Assembly (NCBI GenBank): GCA_900469445.1
Contig: UBXM01000023.1
Span: forward strand, 140,838-204,837
Direction: 5' to 3'
DNA from: Hyphomicrobiales bacterium
Lineage (GTDB): Bacteria; Pseudomonadota; Alphaproteobacteria; Rhizobiales; Rhizobiaceae
Length of the DNA stretch: 64,000 nt
Part shown: positions 15,291 to 23,485 of the stretch, one piece after another
Position numbering within the stretch: position 1 is the stretch's first letter
How the letters are laid out: the number at the start of each line of letters is the position of its first letter
Made by a program: the position numbers and the translations under genes
Notes under the pieces: model-generated
What the model saw: only the letters and a program-made list of their open reading frames with translations
What the model was told of the DNA's origin: nothing
The model's database searches: none

Positions 15291-16649
15291 TTGATCGCCA
15301 GTTTTGGCTATCTGATGATAGCGTCATTCCTGATTCTCGTGATCAGGAAACATATTTCCGTATTCGCAGGCCTTGTTGCCGTTTCCATCGTCTTCGGCGG
15401 TGCCGCAGCGCTTTGGAACGTCGGTTCGATCGAGCCGATTTTCGGCTGGTTCCGCGATGGCCTGTTCTACACCGTCAACGAAGCCGGCAAGGTCAGCCTC
15501 GGCACCATCAATCCGACGATCATGATCCTGTTCGCGATCATGTATTTCTCGATCATGATGAATGTCGGGCTTTTCGATCCGCTCTGCACCTTCCTCATTC
15601 GACGCGCCAAGGGCGATCCGCTCAAGGTGCTGATGGTCACGGTCTTCGTTACCTCGGTCGTCACGCTGGACGGTGACGGCACCACGACGATCCTCATCAT
15701 CACCAGCGCTTTCGTGCCGCTCTATCGCCGCATGAACATGAAGCTCTCAAATCTGGCCATGCTGATCATCCTGCCGACCGGGCTTGGCAACTGCCTGCCC
15801 TGGGGTGGTCCGCTGGTGCGTGCCGCGGCTGTTCTGAAGGTCGAGGTCAACGAGCTTTTCATCCAGATCCTGCCCATTCTAGCGGTGTCGCTGGTCTATA
15901 TTTTCATGCTTGCCTATTTCATGGGAAAGAAGGAGCGCAAACGTCTCGGTTATGATCCGAAGTCGTCCGAGCAGCTCGATCCGGCCCAGATCGAGGAGAT
16001 GGTCAATGTCATTCTCGACAATGACAAGGAACTGAAGCGTCCGCGCCTTTTCCTCTTCAATCTGGCGCTGACCGTCGCAACCCTGGTTGCCGTGCTGATG
16101 GGCTGGGTCAGCGGTGCGCTTGCCTTTACGATCGCCACGGCCATTGCGCTGGCTGCCAACTATACCGCTGCCGAACAGCGTGAACGCATTACGGCAAATG
16201 GTGGCGATGCAATCGCCGTCACATCGATCATCATCGCGGCCGGCTTCTTCCTCGGCGTGCTCAACGGTAGCGGCATGTCGACTGCCATCGCCGAGACACT
16301 CACCTACCTCATCCCGGAATCGCTGGGCGGCCATATCGGTCTGATCTTCGCCTTTGTCGGTGCGATCGCCTGCTACGCGCTGCCGATCGACGCCTATTAT
16401 TTCGGGATCCTGCCGGTGATCGCACCGATCGGCGCCAAATACGGACTGACGCCGCATGAAATCGGCATGGCCTCCTTCATGGGGCAGGCGATCCGCTACG
16501 GCTCTCCGACCGTTGCCTGGCTGTTCCTGCTGATGGACCGCACGGAAATGTCCTTCGCCGAATACCAGAAGGAATTCTTCAAATATTCGATCCCGATGTT
16601 TTTCATCTTCATCGCGGTCGCAATCCTGACCGGCGTGCTCCCAATCTGA
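15291..16649 (+). CDS. CitMHS-family carboxylate transporter (citrate-Mg2+:H+ symporter type)
   Basis: About 452 residues with around eleven hydrophobic segments. Family-typical features are the start IASFGYLMIASFLILVI, the VVTLDGDGTTTILIITSAFVPLYRRM stretch, the GNCLPWGGPLVRAAA loop, and the ALPIDAYYFGILPVI segment near the end. These are inner-membrane importers of citrate or related carboxylates, often as metal complexes. The TTG at 15291 gives the family's usual N-terminus and has GGGAGG five bases upstream; an in-frame ATG at 15261 is the alternative. The gene heads an operon with a DUF1932-type dehydrogenase and an RraA-type aldolase, so the substrate is probably a hydroxylated di- or tricarboxylate (inference). 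Confidence 0.9.
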   Translation: MIASFGYLMIASFLILVIRKHISVFAGLVAVSIVFGGAAALWNVGSIEPIFGWFRDGLFYTVNEAGKVSLGTINPTIMILFAIMYFSIMMNVGLFDPLCTFLIRRAKGDPLKVLMVTVFVTSVVTLDGDGTTTILIITSAFVPLYRRMNMKLSNLAMLIILPTGLGNCLPWGGPLVRAAAVLKVEVNELFIQILPILAVSLVYIFMLAYFMGKKERKRLGYDPKSSEQLDPAQIEEMVNVILDNDKELKRPRLFLFNLALTVATLVAVLMGWVSGALAFTIATAIALAANYTAAEQRERITANGGDAIAVTSIIIAAGFFLGVLNGSGMSTAIAETLTYLIPESLGGHIGLIFAFVGAIACYALPIDAYYFGILPVIAPIGAKYGLTPHEIGMASFMGQAIRYGSPTVAWLFLLMDRTEMSFAEYQKEFFKYSIPMFFIFIAVAILTGVLPI

Positions 16650-16687
16650 TCGGGGGCCATTCAAATCCCAAAAGGACAAGACATACT

Positions 16688-17560
16688 ATGAAAACCATTG
16701 GCTTTCTCGGCTTCGGCGAAGCCTCATTCAATATCTCCGAAGGTCTGCGCGACGAGGGTTTGAGCGGTATCCGCGCATTCGATGCCGGTTGGCAGCGCGA
16801 GCCTTATGGCGCAGTGGTGCGCGAGCGCGCCGAACGCGCCGGCGTGACGCTGGAAAACTCTGCCGAAGACCTGATCGGCAAGGTGGATATCGTGATCTGC
16901 TCGATCAGCGCCAATATGGCAGTGCCGGTTGCTCAGCAGGTGGCATCGTCTCTGCGCCCGGACCAAATCTATGTCGATCTCAATTCGGCCGGACCGGATA
17001 CCAAGGTCGAGGTCGAAAAGATCATTGCTCCTCATGCCACTTTTGTGGACGTAGCGGTCATGGGCACCGTGCCCGGCAACCGCCACAAGGTGCCGATGCT
17101 GGCCGCCGGCAAGGGCGCTCAGGAAATCGCTGATTATCTCAATGGTTTCGGCGCCAAGGTGACCGCACTCGAAGGCCCCGCCGGCAAGGCATCGGCGTCA
17201 AAAATGTTCCGCAGCATCTTCATGAAGGGCTATGTGATGCTGCTTCTCGAGGCGGTGGTCGCCGGTCGCAAGTTCGGCCTCGAAGACGATGTGCTCGTCT
17301 CGATCCGCGACACCATCACCGGCGGTGATTTCCTGAAGCAGGTCAACGATCTGATTGCCCGTGGCGTCATCCATGCCGAGCGGCGCGAGCACGAGATGGA
17401 CGAGGTCATCGCCACCCTCAACAGCCTCGATGTCGATGCCACCATGTCGGTTGCCACCAAGAACAAGCTCGCATGGTGCGTGAGCCAAGGTTTCCGCGAG
17501 CATTTCAATGCGCAGCCGCCGGCAGATTACCACGACATTTTCGCTGTTCTCGCCGGTTAA
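16688..17560 (+). CDS. NAD(P)-dependent beta-hydroxyacid dehydrogenase-like protein (DUF1932 type)
   Basis: A 290-residue protein. The N-terminal Rossmann fold begins IGFLGFGEASFNISEGL, a GxGxxx variant; the catalytic-region DLNSAGPDTKVEVE and VDVAVMGTVPGN follow, and GPAGKASASKMFRSIFMKGY contains the conserved Lys of the 6-phosphogluconate/3-hydroxyisobutyrate dehydrogenase superfamily. The C-terminal half is DUF1932-like. It should oxidise a beta-hydroxyacid with NAD(P). It sits 38 bases after the transporter and 23 bases before an RraA-type aldolase, so it probably makes the 2-oxo or 3-oxo acid that the aldolase splits. The exact substrate is not deducible. Confidence 0.87.
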   Translation: MKTIGFLGFGEASFNISEGLRDEGLSGIRAFDAGWQREPYGAVVRERAERAGVTLENSAEDLIGKVDIVICSISANMAVPVAQQVASSLRPDQIYVDLNSAGPDTKVEVEKIIAPHATFVDVAVMGTVPGNRHKVPMLAAGKGAQEIADYLNGFGAKVTALEGPAGKASASKMFRSIFMKGYVMLLLEAVVAGRKFGLEDDVLVSIRDTITGGDFLKQVNDLIARGVIHAERREHEMDEVIATLNSLDVDATMSVATKNKLAWCVSQGFREHFNAQPPADYHDIFAVLAG

Positions 17561-17583
17561 TCGTTTCCAGAAAGGATAATCAG

Positions 17584-18270
17584 ATGTCCAATGTCGGATT
17601 TCGTATATTTACCCAAATCAACCGCCCAGATCCGTCGCTGATCGAAGGTTTTCGTGGTGTGCCGGCGGCCAATATCGGCGATTGCCTCAATCGCTCCTCG
17701 CAGCTCGATGCCCGTATCTCGAAAATTTCCAAGGGCAATGTGCTCGGGCCTGCATTCACGGTAAAAAGCCGCGCCGGTGATAATCTGCTTTTGCACAAGG
17801 CGCTGGATATGGCGCAGCCAGGCGACGTCATCGTGTTCGATGCGCATGGCGATCTCACCAATGCCATCACCGGCGAGCTGATGATGCAGACTGCAGTGCG
17901 CAAGAAGCTCGGTGGCGTGATCATCGATGGTGCAATCCGCGATCTGGCAACGCTGCGCGATATGGATCTTCCGATCTTTGCAGCCGGCGTTACGCCGGCA
18001 GGTCCCTACAAGGATGGTCCGGGTGAAATCAACGTTCCTGTTTCCATCGGCAGCGTGGTCGTCCATCCCGGTGATATCATCGTTGGCGACGATGATGGGA
18101 TTGTGGTCGTGCGGCCCGCCGATGCTACCGATATCGCTGCCAAGGCGCGCAAAAAGCACGCAGCCGAGGAGGAGAAGATGGCCTCGATCAAGGCCGGCAC
18201 GCTCAACACGGACTGGATCGACAAGGAACTGGCGGCCAAGGGCTGCGAGATCATCGACGGCGTCTACTAG
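17584..18270 (+). CDS. RraA-family aldolase/decarboxylase (HMG/CHA aldolase type), copy 1
   Basis: A 228-residue RraA-family protein with AAAGGA before ATG 17584. Family hallmarks are GVPAANIGDCLNR, GPAFTVKSRAGDN, ALDMAQPGDVIVFDAHGDL, GVIIDGAIRDLATLRDM with the Arg/Asp pair that binds substrate and metal, and GPGEINVPVSIG. Members with this RD motif act as 4-hydroxy-4-methyl-2-oxoglutarate/4-carboxy-4-hydroxy-2-oxoadipate aldolases or oxaloacetate decarboxylases, not as RNase regulators. It is the last gene of the CitMHS operon, followed by a terminator hairpin. A second paralogue lies at 52707-53381. Confidence 0.9.
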   Translation: MSNVGFRIFTQINRPDPSLIEGFRGVPAANIGDCLNRSSQLDARISKISKGNVLGPAFTVKSRAGDNLLLHKALDMAQPGDVIVFDAHGDLTNAITGELMMQTAVRKKLGGVIIDGAIRDLATLRDMDLPIFAAGVTPAGPYKDGPGEINVPVSIGSVVVHPGDIIVGDDDGIVVVRPADATDIAAKARKKHAAEEEKMASIKAGTLNTDWIDKELAAKGCEIIDGVY

Positions 18271-18296
18271 TAAAAGCTGCCGCACTGACTTTTCTC

Positions 18297-18321
18297 ATGG
18301 GCCGCTTGAAGAGCGGCCCAT
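18297..18321 (+). terminator. Terminator-like hairpin after the first RraA operon
   Basis: ATGGGCCGCT (18297-18306) pairs perfectly with 18312-18321 across a TGAAG loop, 26 bases after the aldolase stop. The T-tract is weak (TTGCG), but the GC-rich stem and place suggest termination. Confidence 0.65.
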
Positions 18322-18667
18322 TTGCGTTGCAGATTATGGATTGCGGATGCCATCCCGCTGTCGGCACAGATGATCGAGCGATATAGCGTCAACACTCGTA
18401 CGCCCAGTAACGCCATGTTTCGATGCCGCTCCGATTGGACGATCTCTGCGGACTTCATGGCGCCGGGCATGTCGGCGACAACTGGCGCGGTGCGGCAGTC
18501 GGGTGCTGCTGCCGGCGGTGCGACCGGCGCTCTGGTCGCTGAACAGGCTGCGAGTTCGGCCGTTGTGATTCAAGACGTAATGTTCCCGTAATGCTGCTGT
18601 GATGCTGAGCAACACGAAGATCCGGAGGAGAACCGCGCGGATACGCAAAAAAGTCAAAGGTGCCGGA
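18322..18667. other. Upstream region of the MscS-type channel
   Basis: About 345 bp with no gene that I can support. Short frames in it lack ribosome sites. A promoter for the channel gene presumably lies here, but no strong -35/-10 pair stands out. Confidence 0.4.
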
Positions 18668-20857
18668 ATGAAGATTATCGTCACTGCCGTCCTGACGGCC
18701 ATCCTATGTGTTTTTTCGACCATCGGTCTGGCCCAGGAGCAAAACCAGCCGCAGGCATCGCAGGATGCCCGCACGCTTGGCGATCTGATCGATGTCTTGA
18801 AAGACGATGCACTTCGCCAGCAACTGATCGGTCAGCTCGAGCAATTGCGAAATCAAAAGCAGCCGGATGGACAGATGTCGGCGGAGACACCCAAACCTGC
18901 CGAAAGCGCCGCCGATACCGGCGAGGATGACGCCGTGTTCAGTGGCGGGTTGGCGACAGGCCTGTCTCAATGGTTCGGTGATCTGGCCCAGCGTTTGCCG
19001 ACGGCAGCCCTTGGTGCGCCGATCGACGTCAAATTCAATCAGGCGGAAGTGCAAGTCAAACGCCGACTGACCGCAACCGGCGCGGTTGACGATCTGACGA
19101 ATTTTGGCTCCCGCTCGTTGATCGGATGGGCGGTGATCACCGTTGCAGCGCTGGGGATGTTCCTTCTGGCGCGGCGGCGGATCAGGACGCGGGTTGCCCG
19201 TGGAACGCTCAAGCGGTCCGTGTTTCGTGATGTCGCGGTCCGGTCGTTTTATGCGCTGTCACCGCTGGTGGTCTGCATTGCCGTGTCGCTGGTCTGGGTC
19301 GCTTTCCTTCCCTATTCGGATGCCGGCAAGGCGATCTTCATCCTTCTCGCCCTGCCGTTTGCCGGCGCGGTTTCCAGCGCCAGCCTGATGTCGGCATTGC
19401 TGGTTCTGCTTGCACCCTCCAAAGGCTGGCGGCTCGTTGCTTATGCGCAGCGGCGTCTGTCGCCGCTGGTCGGGATACTGGTTGGTATCGCTTCGGCCGG
19501 ATCGATTGCGATCGCACCGGATATTCGCGGTGCCATCGGACCGGCCACCAGCGATATAATCTCGCTTGTTTTCGATATTGCCGTGCCGGTTTTTGCCGCC
19601 GTTATCATTGCTCTCCACCGGCGTACGGTGCGTTCACTCATCGTGCGTGGATATTCCAACGATAGCGACAGACCGGTCTTCGACCGGGCGATCTATTGGA
19701 TCGGCACGCATTGGCAGCATTTCGGTTTTCTCTTCGTCATCCTGAATATCGGCGCACGGCTATTCGGCGCCCAGTCGGGAAGTTTTCTGACGCAATCGAG
19801 CCTGTCGGTGGCGGTCATCGTCATCGCTTTCATTGCCGTGGCGTCGATCCGCCGTTTCGAGAACAAGCGTATTGCGGCTGCAAACCGCCGGCCGCAGATC
19901 GGTGTGCGTTCTGCCGTCGTCCGGCGCCTGTCATCGATCGCCTATCGTGCCTTTCAGGTGGTCGTCATTTTTTACGCCACCGTGTTCTGCCTCGGTTTAT
20001 GGGGGCTCGATGTTGCTGGATGGGTGAGCAGTCCCGCGGGTCTCTCCGTCATCGGGCCGCTCCTGTCGATCGCATTGATGATGTTGGTCGCATGGTCGCT
20101 TTGGGTCGGCCTTGATGCCTGGATTACCGCTGCACTTTCGCAATCGCAGGTCGGCGGCACCTATCGGGAGCGTTCGGCCCGTATTCGTACACTGCTGCCG
20201 CTTCTGCGCAACGTCGCCTTCGTGGTTCTGACGGTGCTGACGGTGATCGGCGTCCTGGCCAATCTCGGTATCAATGTCGCGCCGCTGATTGCCGGTGCGG
20301 GCGTGGTCGGTCTGGCCGTCGGTTTCGGCTCGCAGCAATTGGTGCAGGATGTCATCACCGGCCTGTTCATCCTGTTGGAAGATACGCTCGCTATCGGCGA
20401 TGTCATCGATACAGGCGATCGGGCAGGAACTGTTGAGGCGCTCACCATCCGCACCGTCAAGATCCGGGATGGTGATGGCGCCTTGCACACTATCCCGTTT
20501 TCGACCGTTAAGGCGCTCAAGAACAGTTCGCGCGGTTTCGGCGTTTATACGGTCGGCATAACACTGGCGCAGGATGCCGATATCGGCAAGGCGCTGGACG
20601 TGTTCAAGGAAGTGGGCGAGGAAGTGCGCACCGATCCGAAATTTGCGACCAGCATTGTAGCACCTCTCGATGTCTGGGGTGTCGATCAGGTCGGTCTCGA
20701 TGGCATCGTTATCAAGGGCGCGATCAAGACGCGGCCGCTGCAGCAATATGGTGTCGGGCGCGAGATCAACCGCCGTCTGAATGTCCGGCTGCAGGAGCTT
20801 GGAATACCGCTTGCCAAACGCAGCACCGGTTGGGCGGGAGAGAAGGTGACGGCATGA
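18668..20857 (+). CDS. MscS-family mechanosensitive channel with large periplasmic/membrane N-terminus
   Basis: A 729-residue protein. A cleavable signal peptide (MKIIVTAVLTAILCVFSTIGLAQ) is followed by a Gln/Ala-rich region and LGDLIDVLKDDALRQQLIGQL, typical of the YbiO/YnaI group. About ten membrane helices follow. The MscS pore helix is NLGINVAPLIAGAGVVGLAVGFGSQQLVQDVITGLFILLEDTLAIGD, then the beta domain (TVEALTIRTVKIRDGDGALHTIPFS) and the C-terminal vestibule. It opens under membrane tension to release osmolytes. The start at 18668 has AAAGG six bases upstream. Its TGA overlaps the ATG of a truncated response-regulator gene. Confidence 0.93.
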   Translation: MKIIVTAVLTAILCVFSTIGLAQEQNQPQASQDARTLGDLIDVLKDDALRQQLIGQLEQLRNQKQPDGQMSAETPKPAESAADTGEDDAVFSGGLATGLSQWFGDLAQRLPTAALGAPIDVKFNQAEVQVKRRLTATGAVDDLTNFGSRSLIGWAVITVAALGMFLLARRRIRTRVARGTLKRSVFRDVAVRSFYALSPLVVCIAVSLVWVAFLPYSDAGKAIFILLALPFAGAVSSASLMSALLVLLAPSKGWRLVAYAQRRLSPLVGILVGIASAGSIAIAPDIRGAIGPATSDIISLVFDIAVPVFAAVIIALHRRTVRSLIVRGYSNDSDRPVFDRAIYWIGTHWQHFGFLFVILNIGARLFGAQSGSFLTQSSLSVAVIVIAFIAVASIRRFENKRIAAANRRPQIGVRSAVVRRLSSIAYRAFQVVVIFYATVFCLGLWGLDVAGWVSSPAGLSVIGPLLSIALMMLVAWSLWVGLDAWITAALSQSQVGGTYRERSARIRTLLPLLRNVAFVVLTVLTVIGVLANLGINVAPLIAGAGVVGLAVGFGSQQLVQDVITGLFILLEDTLAIGDVIDTGDRAGTVEALTIRTVKIRDGDGALHTIPFSTVKALKNSSRGFGVYTVGITLAQDADIGKALDVFKEVGEEVRTDPKFATSIVAPLDVWGVDQVGLDGIVIKGAIKTRPLQQYGVGREINRRLNVRLQELGIPLAKRSTGWAGEKVTA

Positions 20858-20934
20858 GACTGCTTCTTGTTGAGGACGAGATCGAGATGGGTAAACCGCT
20901 GAGCGCGGTTCTCGGCCAGCATTGCGCTCTATAA
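20854..20934 (+). pseudogene. Truncated response-regulator gene (26 residues remain)
   Basis: The frame MRLLLVEDEIEMGKPLSAVL ends after 26 codons at TAA 20932-20934. It matches the first strand and acidic pocket (VEDE) of an OmpR-family receiver and nothing beyond. Its ATG overlaps the channel stop as ATGA, so it was once the second gene of an operon. The rest of the regulator, and any kinase after it, are missing, so the sequence from 20935 onward is a deletion or rearrangement junction. Confidence 0.75.
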
Positions 20935-21003
20935 CAGTAGGTGAGCTCGTGATATTAAAAGACTAAAAGCATGGTCGGCTGTAACTCCGATGTCCTTCGC
21001 CGA

Positions 21004-21156
21004 TTAGTGAATCTGGCGTGTGAAGTAACAAGCGGAACGGGCGATCGCCACCACATTTTCCTTGAACGTGTTTGGCCAGTCGTTGCGATACATCGCAAGA
21101 TAGGGGATCGGCGGAAGCTCGGGGCTGGTTGGGATGATCACCGGTTTTTTGTTGCC
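21004..21156 (-). pseudogene. Remnant of a LysR-type regulator C-terminus
   Basis: The minus strand codes for KKPVIIPTSPELPPIPYLAMYRNDWPNTFKENVVAIARSACYF and stops at 21004. The Leu-Ala-Met-Tyr-Arg-Asn-Asp-Trp stretch resembles the last helix and strand of LysR effector domains. No HTH or earlier part is present, and it is followed by an intact SDR gene reading the same way. I take it as a decayed regulator end at the same junction as the response-regulator stub; it may instead be part of an unrelated family. Confidence 0.4.
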
Positions 21157-21187
21157 TGGTTCTCGATGCGGTGGCCGGAGAAGCTCC

Positions 21188-21904
21188 TCACCAACTGATC
21201 TGGCTGCCGTCATAGGCGAGGAAGCTGCCTGTTTGTTCGGCACCCACGCCATCTAGCGTCTGCAGGATACGGGCTGCAGCCTGATCGGCCGTGATGGTCG
21301 CGTGACCTTGAGAATAGGGATTTGAGAGGTTGGTCCGGACAGTCCCCGGGTGGACCGCGACAACGGTCGCGGCGGGATGCGTCCGTGCGATCTCGATCGA
21401 GGCAGTGCGCACAATCTGGTTTAAGGCCGCTTTCGCCGAACGATAAGCGATCCATCCACCGAGCCGGTTGTCGCTGATCGATCCGACACGGGCAGATAGG
21501 AAGGCCGCGATAGAGCGGAAGTGGCGATCGAGGCGCGGGAGAAAATGCTTGGCGAGGAGGGCAGGGCCGACGGCATTGATCTGGAATTGCTTCAGCATGG
21601 TGTCAGGATCGATGTGGCGCAGCGCTTTTTCCGGAGGTCGACCGTCGATCGTCAAAACGCCCGTTGCGCAGATCAGGAGGTTGATCGGTGCGTCGCCCAG
21701 CGTCCCTGCCGCCGCCTCGATACTTTGCTCGTCGAGTAGATCGAGGTCACCGTAACTGCGCGACAATCGCACAAGATCTCCGATGTCCGGCCGGCTTTGC
21801 AACAGGTCGCATATTGCGGAGCCGATGCCCCCGCTCGCGCCGATGACGACAGCACGAAAGCCGGGTGGAAGTGAGTGAAGCAGCGGGTGGTTCTGGGTCT
21901 CCAT
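21188..21904 (-). CDS. Short-chain dehydrogenase/reductase (C-factor-like)
   Basis: A 238-residue SDR. The cofactor motif is VVIGASGGIGSAICDLL, the NAG-like motif is LLICATGVL, and the catalytic pair is in AYRSAKAALN with Ser earlier (SARVGSISDN). Such enzymes interconvert a carbonyl and alcohol with NAD(P)H; C-factor-like members are small and of varied substrate. I chose ATG 21904 (METQNHPLL); the 52-residue upstream extension is non-family. It stands next to a regulator remnant, with no catabolic partner left, so its role is unknown. Confidence 0.85.
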   Translation of the reverse strand: METQNHPLLHSLPPGFRAVVIGASGGIGSAICDLLQSRPDIGDLVRLSRSYGDLDLLDEQSIEAAAGTLGDAPINLLICATGVLTIDGRPPEKALRHIDPDTMLKQFQINAVGPALLAKHFLPRLDRHFRSIAAFLSARVGSISDNRLGGWIAYRSAKAALNQIVRTASIEIARTHPAATVVAVHPGTVRTNLSNPYSQGHATITADQAAARILQTLDGVGAEQTGSFLAYDGSQISW

Positions 21905-22213
21905 CGATCCATAACGTGCTGGAAGCATCCAGGTTGCTGGGTCGGTCGGGTGCCTGTTCGAAAATTTCGGCGCCTTTCGTCCTGCGGTCTCTGTGACCGA
22001 CTTTGTTGTCCATGCCTGGCGGAGGGAAAAGGGTGCCGGCCCAATTGTCATTAATCTCATCCGGTGGGTTCAAGGATGGATGACATCTGCCTTGTAATGA
22101 TCGGAACCGGATGTTTTGGCGCGATCGAGGTGGATAGCTGGAAAGAGTAGCCGTACGGTCGTGGGTTCATATCCCATCAAGCGCTTAACCAAATAATCAC
22201 CGCCAACCAGCGC
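21905..22213. other. Intergenic region between SDR and sugar-acid kinase genes
   Basis: About 300 bp with no supportable gene. A short stretch at 22158-22180 looks like a tRNA T-arm but lacks the conserved A58 and an acceptor stem, so I do not call a tRNA. Confidence 0.4.
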
Positions 22214-23485
22214 TTACGCAACACCAGCGGCAAACCGGTCGAAGAGATCGATGCTTCCCATCTGGCCGCCCTTCAGCATCAGGCTTATTCCGTCGCGCTG
22301 CGGATCGTCGCTGCGGCCGATCGAAAGCGCGACACCCGGCGAAAGCTGTCCGCCATAGGCCAAGCCCCACAGATTGAGGTTTTGCGCCATATGGCTCGAT
22401 GTATCGCCTCCCGCCGCAATCAGGCGTCGGACGGGGACTTCGCTCAGCAATCGATCCGCAAAACGACCGACCGTCTGCGCCAGCCGCATATCCGCGCTCG
22501 CAATCGAAGCCGGGTCCTGCGGCGCAGTCGACAGAAGCACATTGCGCTCGTCCCTGAGCGCAGAGCCGATCCGTGTCGCCATACCTTCCCGATAGCTTTC
22601 TTCCTCGACGAGCCTGCCGGCATCGGCGCTGATGCGGATAAAGGATGTCGCAGCCTCGACCTGTCGACGCGTCAACGGTGAGAGCGAGCCTGCGATGGCA
22701 AGCACCGGCCCGGTATCGGTCGGTTGTGGCTCGACAACGGGCGATAATCTGTCGCCGTAAATAGCCTCCGCCACGCTGCTTGCGCCGACGACGAGGAGCG
22801 AGCCCTGCCGCGTGCGGTGTTTCAGCTCAATTCCGATCGCTGCAAGATGCTTCTGCGTGAGGACGTCGAAGAGAATATTCGGTTCGTCACTGGCAAGAGG
22901 CCGGTCATTGTCCAGCATGGTCCAATCGACCAGTCCGACTGCGTCGGCTCCGAGCAGTTGGAGGTGACGTCTGAGATCCGCTTCCGCCATGGGCGTCGAA
23001 GGGTGCCGGCTCATGGTTGGATGGCGGTCGAGGCGATGGACGGTTGCCTCCGTCCCGATCGAGGCAAAGAGATTGCCGAATGCGCAATAGCGGCCGAGAG
23101 ACGGCTGCCCGCCGAGGATCACGGCCTGCCGCTGATCGACGAAACCGCGCAGGACGGTCATTGCCGTTGCGATATTGCCGACATTCCTGGCGCTGTCGAA
23201 GGTCGAGCAGCATTTGTAGTGCAGCACTTTTACGCCCGATCGCGCAAAGAATTGTCCGACCGGGCGGAGTTCGGCTTCCATGGCGTCTGGCGTCATGGCG
23301 CGCGCCGAACCGGCTATGCCGACGGCATCGAGTGCGCCGGCCATCGCGAGGTGGCGGGACGAGGGGACGCCAAGGAAAAGGAATGCCTTCGCGCCCCTGC
23401 TGAAAAGTGTCGCCAGCGTATCCGTAGCGCCCGTGAAGTCGTCGCCATACCAGCCGTAGAAGGGAGCGTTGATATCGACACTCAT
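22214..23485 (-). CDS. Four-carbon acid sugar kinase family protein (DUF1537), candidate 3-oxo-isoapionate kinase
   Basis: A 423-residue kinase of the DUF1537 family: N-terminal FYGWYGDDFTGATDTLATLFSRG (the DDxTGA sugar-acid site) and C-terminal RLIAAGGDTSSHMAQNL with the GGDTS nucleotide motif, then LSPGVALSIG. Known members phosphorylate threonate, erythronate, 2-oxotetronate or 3-oxo-isoapionate at C4. Its start overlaps the stop of the RuBisCO-like gene (ATGA type, bases 23482-23485). Family members that pair with RuBisCO-like enzymes (OiaK with OiaC or OiaX) work on 3-oxo-isoapionate in D-apiose breakdown, so I infer the same or a related substrate. Confidence 0.88.
   Translation of the reverse strand: MSVDINAPFYGWYGDDFTGATDTLATLFSRGAKAFLFLGVPSSRHLAMAGALDAVGIAGSARAMTPDAMEAELRPVGQFFARSGVKVLHYKCCSTFDSARNVGNIATAMTVLRGFVDQRQAVILGGQPSLGRYCAFGNLFASIGTEATVHRLDRHPTMSRHPSTPMAEADLRRHLQLLGADAVGLVDWTMLDNDRPLASDEPNILFDVLTQKHLAAIGIELKHRTRQGSLLVVGASSVAEAIYGDRLSPVVEPQPTDTGPVLAIAGSLSPLTRRQVEAATSFIRISADAGRLVEEESYREGMATRIGSALRDERNVLLSTAPQDPASIASADMRLAQTVGRFADRLLSEVPVRRLIAAGGDTSSHMAQNLNLWGLAYGGQLSPGVALSIGRSDDPQRDGISLMLKGGQMGSIDLFDRFAAGVA

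Noticed and set aside
22158..22180. tRNA-like T-arm (GTGGG, TTCATAT, CCCAT)
   Set aside because: The loop lacks the conserved purine at position 58, no D-arm, anticodon arm or acceptor stem can be drawn, and there is no CCA context.
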